From Lachnospiraceae bacterium (GTDB lineage: Bacteria > Bacillota > Clostridia > Lachnospirales > Lachnospiraceae): 46,213 bases of DNA. The DNA is taken from contig JAEEZH010000099.1 in NCBI GenBank assembly GCA_016288495.1, positions 1 to 46,213 on the forward strand, written 5' to 3'. The number at the start of each line of letters is the position of its first letter. Within the stretch, counting starts at the first letter, position 1. Positions 43,170 through 46,213 of this stretch are shown here, piece after piece. A program made the translations under genes and the position numbers. The notes under the pieces were generated by a model. That model saw only the letters and a list, made by a program, of their open reading frames with translations, ran no database searches and was not told the DNA's origin.

Positions 43170-45491
43170 TTACCTGATACCCTTCTGGGCCATAAGATAT
43201 CCCAGAGTTCCGGGTTTATCACTGTGTTTTCTGTCGGATCTGCCCTCGCCGTGCCGGCCGGATCTGTCCCGTGTCTTCTTTGCAGGGGATCCGGAAGTCC
43301 TTTCCCCGTCCAGCATGGTGAGGGAGATCCTTGCTTTTTCCATATCCACCTCCAGCACGGTCACATCCACTATATCACCCACGGATACAGCCTCCAACGG
43401 ATGCTTTATGAACCTGTCCGTGATCCTGGATATATGGACCAGACCATCCTGATGAACGCCTATATCCACGAAGGCGCCGAAATCTATGACATTTCTGACC
43501 GTTCCCTTCAGCTTCATTCCAGGCTTCAGATCCTTCATTTCCAGTACATCGGAGCGCAAAACAGGGCCGCTCATGCTTTCTCTGGGATCCCTCCCCGGCT
43601 TTTTCAGCTCGGAAAGGATATCCGTGAGGGTCAGCTCGCCACAGCCCACCGATTCGGCAAGCTCAGCTCTGTTTTTAATGGTCTTCTCAAAATCAATGAT
43701 CTTTTTCTCGTCATTGAGCTCACAGCCGATCCTGGCAATAAGCTTTCTGGCGGCCTCATAAGACTCTGGATGTACTCCGGTGGAATCAAGCACCTCGTCA
43801 CCCCCGGTGATACGGCAGAATCCGGCACACTGTTCATAGGCTTTGGGGCCCAGCTTTGCCACCTTCAGCAGTTCTTTCCTGTTTTTAAAGGAACCGTGCT
43901 CCTCCCTGTAGCCCACGATATTCCTGGCCACCGCGGGAGATATACCCGAAATATAGGTTAAAAGCGGCGCTGAAGCGGTATTCAGATCCACGCCCACTTT
44001 GTTTACACAGCTTTCCACCACTCCCGAAAGGGCGCCTGCCAGCTTTTTCTGATCCATATCATGCTGATACTGGCCGACGCCGATGGCCTTTGGCTCTATC
44101 TTCACCAGCTCCGCCAAAGGATCCTGGACTCTCCGGGCAATGGATGCGGCGCTCCTTTGTCCCACATCAAATTCCGGGAACTCTTCCGTAGCCAGTTTGC
44201 TGGCTGAATATACACTTGCACCCGCCTCGTTTGTTATCACATAATGGAGATCCTGATCCTGCAGTTCCTTTATCAGCTCAGCCACCACCTGCTCGGATTC
44301 CCTGGAAGCAGTTCCGTTCCCTATGGAAATGAGGGTGACATGATATTTTGCAATGATCTTTTTCAGTATGGTCTTTGATTCCTCGATCTTATTGTGGGGC
44401 GCGGTGGGATATATAACTGTGGTATAGAGCACTTTTCCCGTGGGATCCACCACCGCCAGCTTACAGCCCGTCCTGAAAGCGGGATCCCATCCCAGGACCG
44501 TCTGACCGGCTACGGGAGGCTGCATCAAAAGCTGGGACAGATTTTTGCCGAACACCTCGATAGCGCCCTCCTGCGCTTTCCCGGTGAGTTCATTTCTTAT
44601 CTCCCTTTCGATGGAGGGCTCTATCAGCCTGGAATAAGCATCTGCCACCGCCCCTTTGATCAACGGTGTGGTGTAAGGATTATCATTTTTAAGCAGCTGT
44701 TTTTCCAGATAGGTTATTATGGTATCCTTCGGTGCATCGATATGCACCGTCAGGATCTTTTCCGCTTCTCCTCTGTTTATGGCCAGTATCCTGTGCCCTG
44801 CAGCACGGCTGACAGGCTCGGAAAAATCATAGTAGTTTTCATATACCGACTTTTCCTGATCATCCTTTGCCTTTGATACGATCAGACCGTCCTTAGCCGT
44901 CATCTCCCTGATCCTGCCCCTGTGATCGGCAGAATCGGATATGAGTTCCGCTATTATATCGCAGGCACCGGCTATTGCGGCAGCGGCGTCGATAACTTCC
45001 GCTTGAGTTGCTTTCAGCATATCTTCCTTAGAATCCGAGGCAGGGGTGATCTTCCCGGTGACATATTTTTCCGCCTCCTCTTCTATGGGAGAAGTTATGC
45101 TCTGGGCCAGGATAATATCCGCCAGAGGCTGTAGTCCTCTCTTTTTTGCCAGATCCGCCCTGGTCATCTTTTTCTGCTTATAAGGACGGTAAAGATCCTC
45201 AAGAGTCACCAGTTTTTCGGCTGCCAGTATCCTCTCCTTCAGCTCGTCCGTCAGTTTTCCCTGCTCATCTATAAGGTTAATGATCTCCTGTTTTCTCTCT
45301 TCAAGGGATCGGAGATAACCAAGGCGTTCAAAAAGATTTCTGAGCTGTTCATCATCCAGAGCTCCCGTGGCTTCCTTCCTGTATCTTGCGATAAAAGGTA
45401 TGGTATTTCCCTCATCTATAAGGCTCACGGCCGCTTCGACCTGACTCTTTTTTACGTTTAATTCTTCAGCGATCTTTAATGCTATATCCAT
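43170..45491 (-). CDS. tex: Tex family RNA-binding transcription accessory protein
   Basis: 773 residues with the Tex order: an N-terminal helical domain (NTIPFIARYRKEATGALDDEQLR, LEDLYRPYKQKK), a YqgF/RuvC-like domain (GWDPAFRTGCKLAVVDPTGK), helix-hairpin-helix motifs (SPAVARNIVGYREEHGSF) and a C-terminal S1 domain (GMKLKGTVRNVIDFGAFVDIG). The tail is basic (KKTRDRSGRHGEGRSDRKHS). Tex binds nucleic acids and affects transcription. AGGTGG lies 8 nt before the ATG. Its end is 5 bp from that of the convergent flavin reductase. Confidence 0.96.
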   Translation of the reverse strand: MDIALKIAEELNVKKSQVEAAVSLIDEGNTIPFIARYRKEATGALDDEQLRNLFERLGYLRSLEERKQEIINLIDEQGKLTDELKERILAAEKLVTLEDLYRPYKQKKMTRADLAKKRGLQPLADIILAQSITSPIEEEAEKYVTGKITPASDSKEDMLKATQAEVIDAAAAIAGACDIIAELISDSADHRGRIREMTAKDGLIVSKAKDDQEKSVYENYYDFSEPVSRAAGHRILAINRGEAEKILTVHIDAPKDTIITYLEKQLLKNDNPYTTPLIKGAVADAYSRLIEPSIEREIRNELTGKAQEGAIEVFGKNLSQLLMQPPVAGQTVLGWDPAFRTGCKLAVVDPTGKVLYTTVIYPTAPHNKIEESKTILKKIIAKYHVTLISIGNGTASRESEQVVAELIKELQDQDLHYVITNEAGASVYSASKLATEEFPEFDVGQRSAASIARRVQDPLAELVKIEPKAIGVGQYQHDMDQKKLAGALSGVVESCVNKVGVDLNTASAPLLTYISGISPAVARNIVGYREEHGSFKNRKELLKVAKLGPKAYEQCAGFCRITGGDEVLDSTGVHPESYEAARKLIARIGCELNDEKKIIDFEKTIKNRAELAESVGCGELTLTDILSELKKPGRDPRESMSGPVLRSDVLEMKDLKPGMKLKGTVRNVIDFGAFVDIGVHQDGLVHISRITDRFIKHPLEAVSVGDIVDVTVLEVDMEKARISLTMLDGERTSGSPAKKTRDRSGRHGEGRSDRKHSDKPGTLGYLMAQKGIR

Positions 45492-45524
45492 TTTTTATTC
45501 CACCTCTATGATTTTACCTCACTA

Positions 45525-45571
45525 CATTCCTCAGAATGATGATGTCGGCTGTCAGTTTGTCGTTTTGACTC
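45525..45571. repeat. REP-like unit, inverted pair, between tex and the sugar transferase
   Basis: CATTCCTCAGAATGA (45525-45539) matches the tandem unit at 11765-11839. CAGTTTGTCGTTTTGAC (45553-45569) is close to the reverse complement of the same unit. It lies in the tex leader. Confidence 0.55.
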
Positions 45572-45583
45572 TCCGACCGCGAT

Positions 45584-45592
45584 ATTCTATCA
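45584..45592 (-). promoter_or_regulatory. Predicted extended -10 promoter of tex
   Basis: On the minus strand TGA-TAGAAT (45592-45584), with no good -35. The leader would be about 85 nt and would contain the REP-like pair. Confidence 0.4.
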
Positions 45593-45658
45593 CATCCGGA
45601 CAAAAAAATCATCCTGTAATTCAAAGCCTGCGAAAATACGGTGTTTGTCCACGAAATG

Positions 45659-45687
45659 TTGCCGTTGGCGTCAAAATACTTTATAAT
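45659..45687 (+). promoter_or_regulatory. Promoter giving a probable leaderless mRNA
   Basis: TTGCCG (45659-45664), 17 nt, TATAAT (45682-45687), then ATATCCC and ATG at 45695. The start site should coincide with the ATG; no Shine-Dalgarno is present. Confidence 0.6.
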
Positions 45688-45694
45688 ATATCCC

Positions 45695-46213
45695 ATGTAT
45701 CAAAGATATATCAAAAGGTTCCTCGACATACTGATCTCCCTGTCAGCCATAATATTTCTCTGGCCCGTATATCTTATCCTTTTTATCCTGGTCAGGATAA
45801 AGCTTGGCTCTCCGGTGCTTTTTTGCCAGAAACGTCCCGGATATAAAGGCGAGATATTTGATATGTACAAATTCCGCTCCATGACGGACGAACGGGACGA
45901 AAAGGGCGAACTGCTCCCCGATGAGGTAAGGCTCACTTCCTTCGGGAAAAAGTTAAGGTCCACCTCCCTGGACGAGCTGCCTGAGCTTTTCAACATACTC
46001 AAAGGCGACATGTCCCTGGTCGGCCCCAGGCCCCTGCTGGTGCAGTATCTTCCGCTCTATAACGAGCGTCAGAGTCACCGGCATGACGTAAAGCCCGGAC
46101 TCACAGGCCTGGCTCAGGTTAAGGGACGCAACAGTCTGTCCTGGGAAGAGAAATTTGAATACGATGTGACATACACGGAAAATGTGACCTTTGCCAACGA
46201 TCTCAAAATAGTA
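45695..46213 (+). CDS. Bacterial sugar-phosphate transferase (polyprenyl-phosphate priming enzyme), truncated by window end
   Basis: The first 173 codons of a monotopic priming transferase that moves a sugar-phosphate from a nucleotide sugar to undecaprenyl phosphate, the first step of exopolysaccharide or glycan synthesis. Seen: one membrane helix (about 9-33), VLFCQKRPGYKGEIFDMYKF with RSMTDERD (the usual KFRSM), RLTSFGKKLRSTSLDELPEL, LKGDMSLVGPRPLL, and KPGLTGLAQVKGRN followed by SWEEKFEYDV. This is near the length of small PglC/EpsL-type enzymes, so only the last residues are likely missing. No ribosome binding site; the promoter -10 ends 7 nt before the ATG. It may begin a polysaccharide cluster to the right. 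Confidence 0.92.
   Translation, partial: MYQRYIKRFLDILISLSAIIFLWPVYLILFILVRIKLGSPVLFCQKRPGYKGEIFDMYKFRSMTDERDEKGELLPDEVRLTSFGKKLRSTSLDELPELFNILKGDMSLVGPRPLLVQYLPLYNERQSHRHDVKPGLTGLAQVKGRNSLSWEEKFEYDVTYTENVTFANDLKIV

Overview
The window looks like a chromosomal segment of an anaerobic, low-to-mid GC Firmicute of the Lachnospiraceae type. This rests on gene content and organisation: a gdpP-rplI-dnaB cluster, an rpsF-ssb-rpsR operon, hybrid histidine kinases ending in receiver and Hpt domains, a DUF1858 protein, a rubredoxin-tailed flavin reductase, BioY, strong AGGAGG-type ribosome binding sites and sigma-A-like promoters. I cannot name a genus from sequence alone. There are no rRNA or tRNA genes, CRISPR arrays, transposases or phage genes. 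The segment reads as stable backbone with several accessory surface-structure loci.

Layout. 1-5.1 kb: a minus-strand operon ileS -> degenerate half of a heterodimeric ABC exporter -> start of its partner, cut by the window edge. 5.2-8 kb: an MBOAT O-acyltransferase plus SGNH protein pair that probably O-acylates a surface polymer. 8-9.3 kb: glyA. 9.4-13.9 kb: a minus-strand run of a small unknown protein, holA, another unknown protein, a REP-like repeat island, argJ and a GT2 glycosyltransferase. 14-18.9 kb: a plus-strand CZB (zinc-binding) coiled-coil protein whose 3' end overlaps a convergent PocR-type hybrid histidine kinase, which is preceded by a very charged unknown gene. 19-24.8 kb: a YugP-like metallopeptidase, divergent from a DUF1858 protein with overlapping promoters, then chbG/ydjC-gdpP-rplI-dnaB. 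24.9-27.8 kb: a plus-strand operon with a GspF/PilC platform protein and four small pseudopilin-like membrane proteins. 27.8-29 kb: rpsF-ssb-rpsR. 29-33.7 kb: an HD-GYP response regulator and a dCache hybrid kinase. 33.9-37.4 kb: tadA-tadB-tadC, in which TadC carries a large extra domain. 37.5-46.2 kb: an AAC(3)-like acetyltransferase, a secreted GHL10-like protein, flotillin, a small unknown, bioY, a flavin reductase-rubredoxin, tex and the start of a sugar-phosphate transferase.

How the parts connect. Two incomplete type IV filament gene sets (GspF plus pseudopilins; TadABC without a pilin) lie about 6 kb apart. Between them is a two-component/c-di-GMP-hydrolase module, divergent from tad; a functional link is inference. 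GdpP implies c-di-AMP turnover. The MBOAT/SGNH pair, GT2, AAC(3)-like protein, ChbG and the sugar-phosphate transferase point to surface-glycan work, but they are dispersed.

The less ordinary signals are: two genes with TATAAT placed exactly 7 nt before an ATG and no Shine-Dalgarno (leaderless candidates); a REP/BIME-like repeat family at three sites; a TadC with an extra domain of about 195 residues; a CZB protein with no chemoreceptor signalling tip; a face-to-face promoter pair with palindromes; and a habit of convergent genes ending within 2-5 bp of each other or overlapping. Several predicted N-termini were trimmed to the start best supported by a ribosome binding site. All domain calls are by reading motifs; no database search was run.
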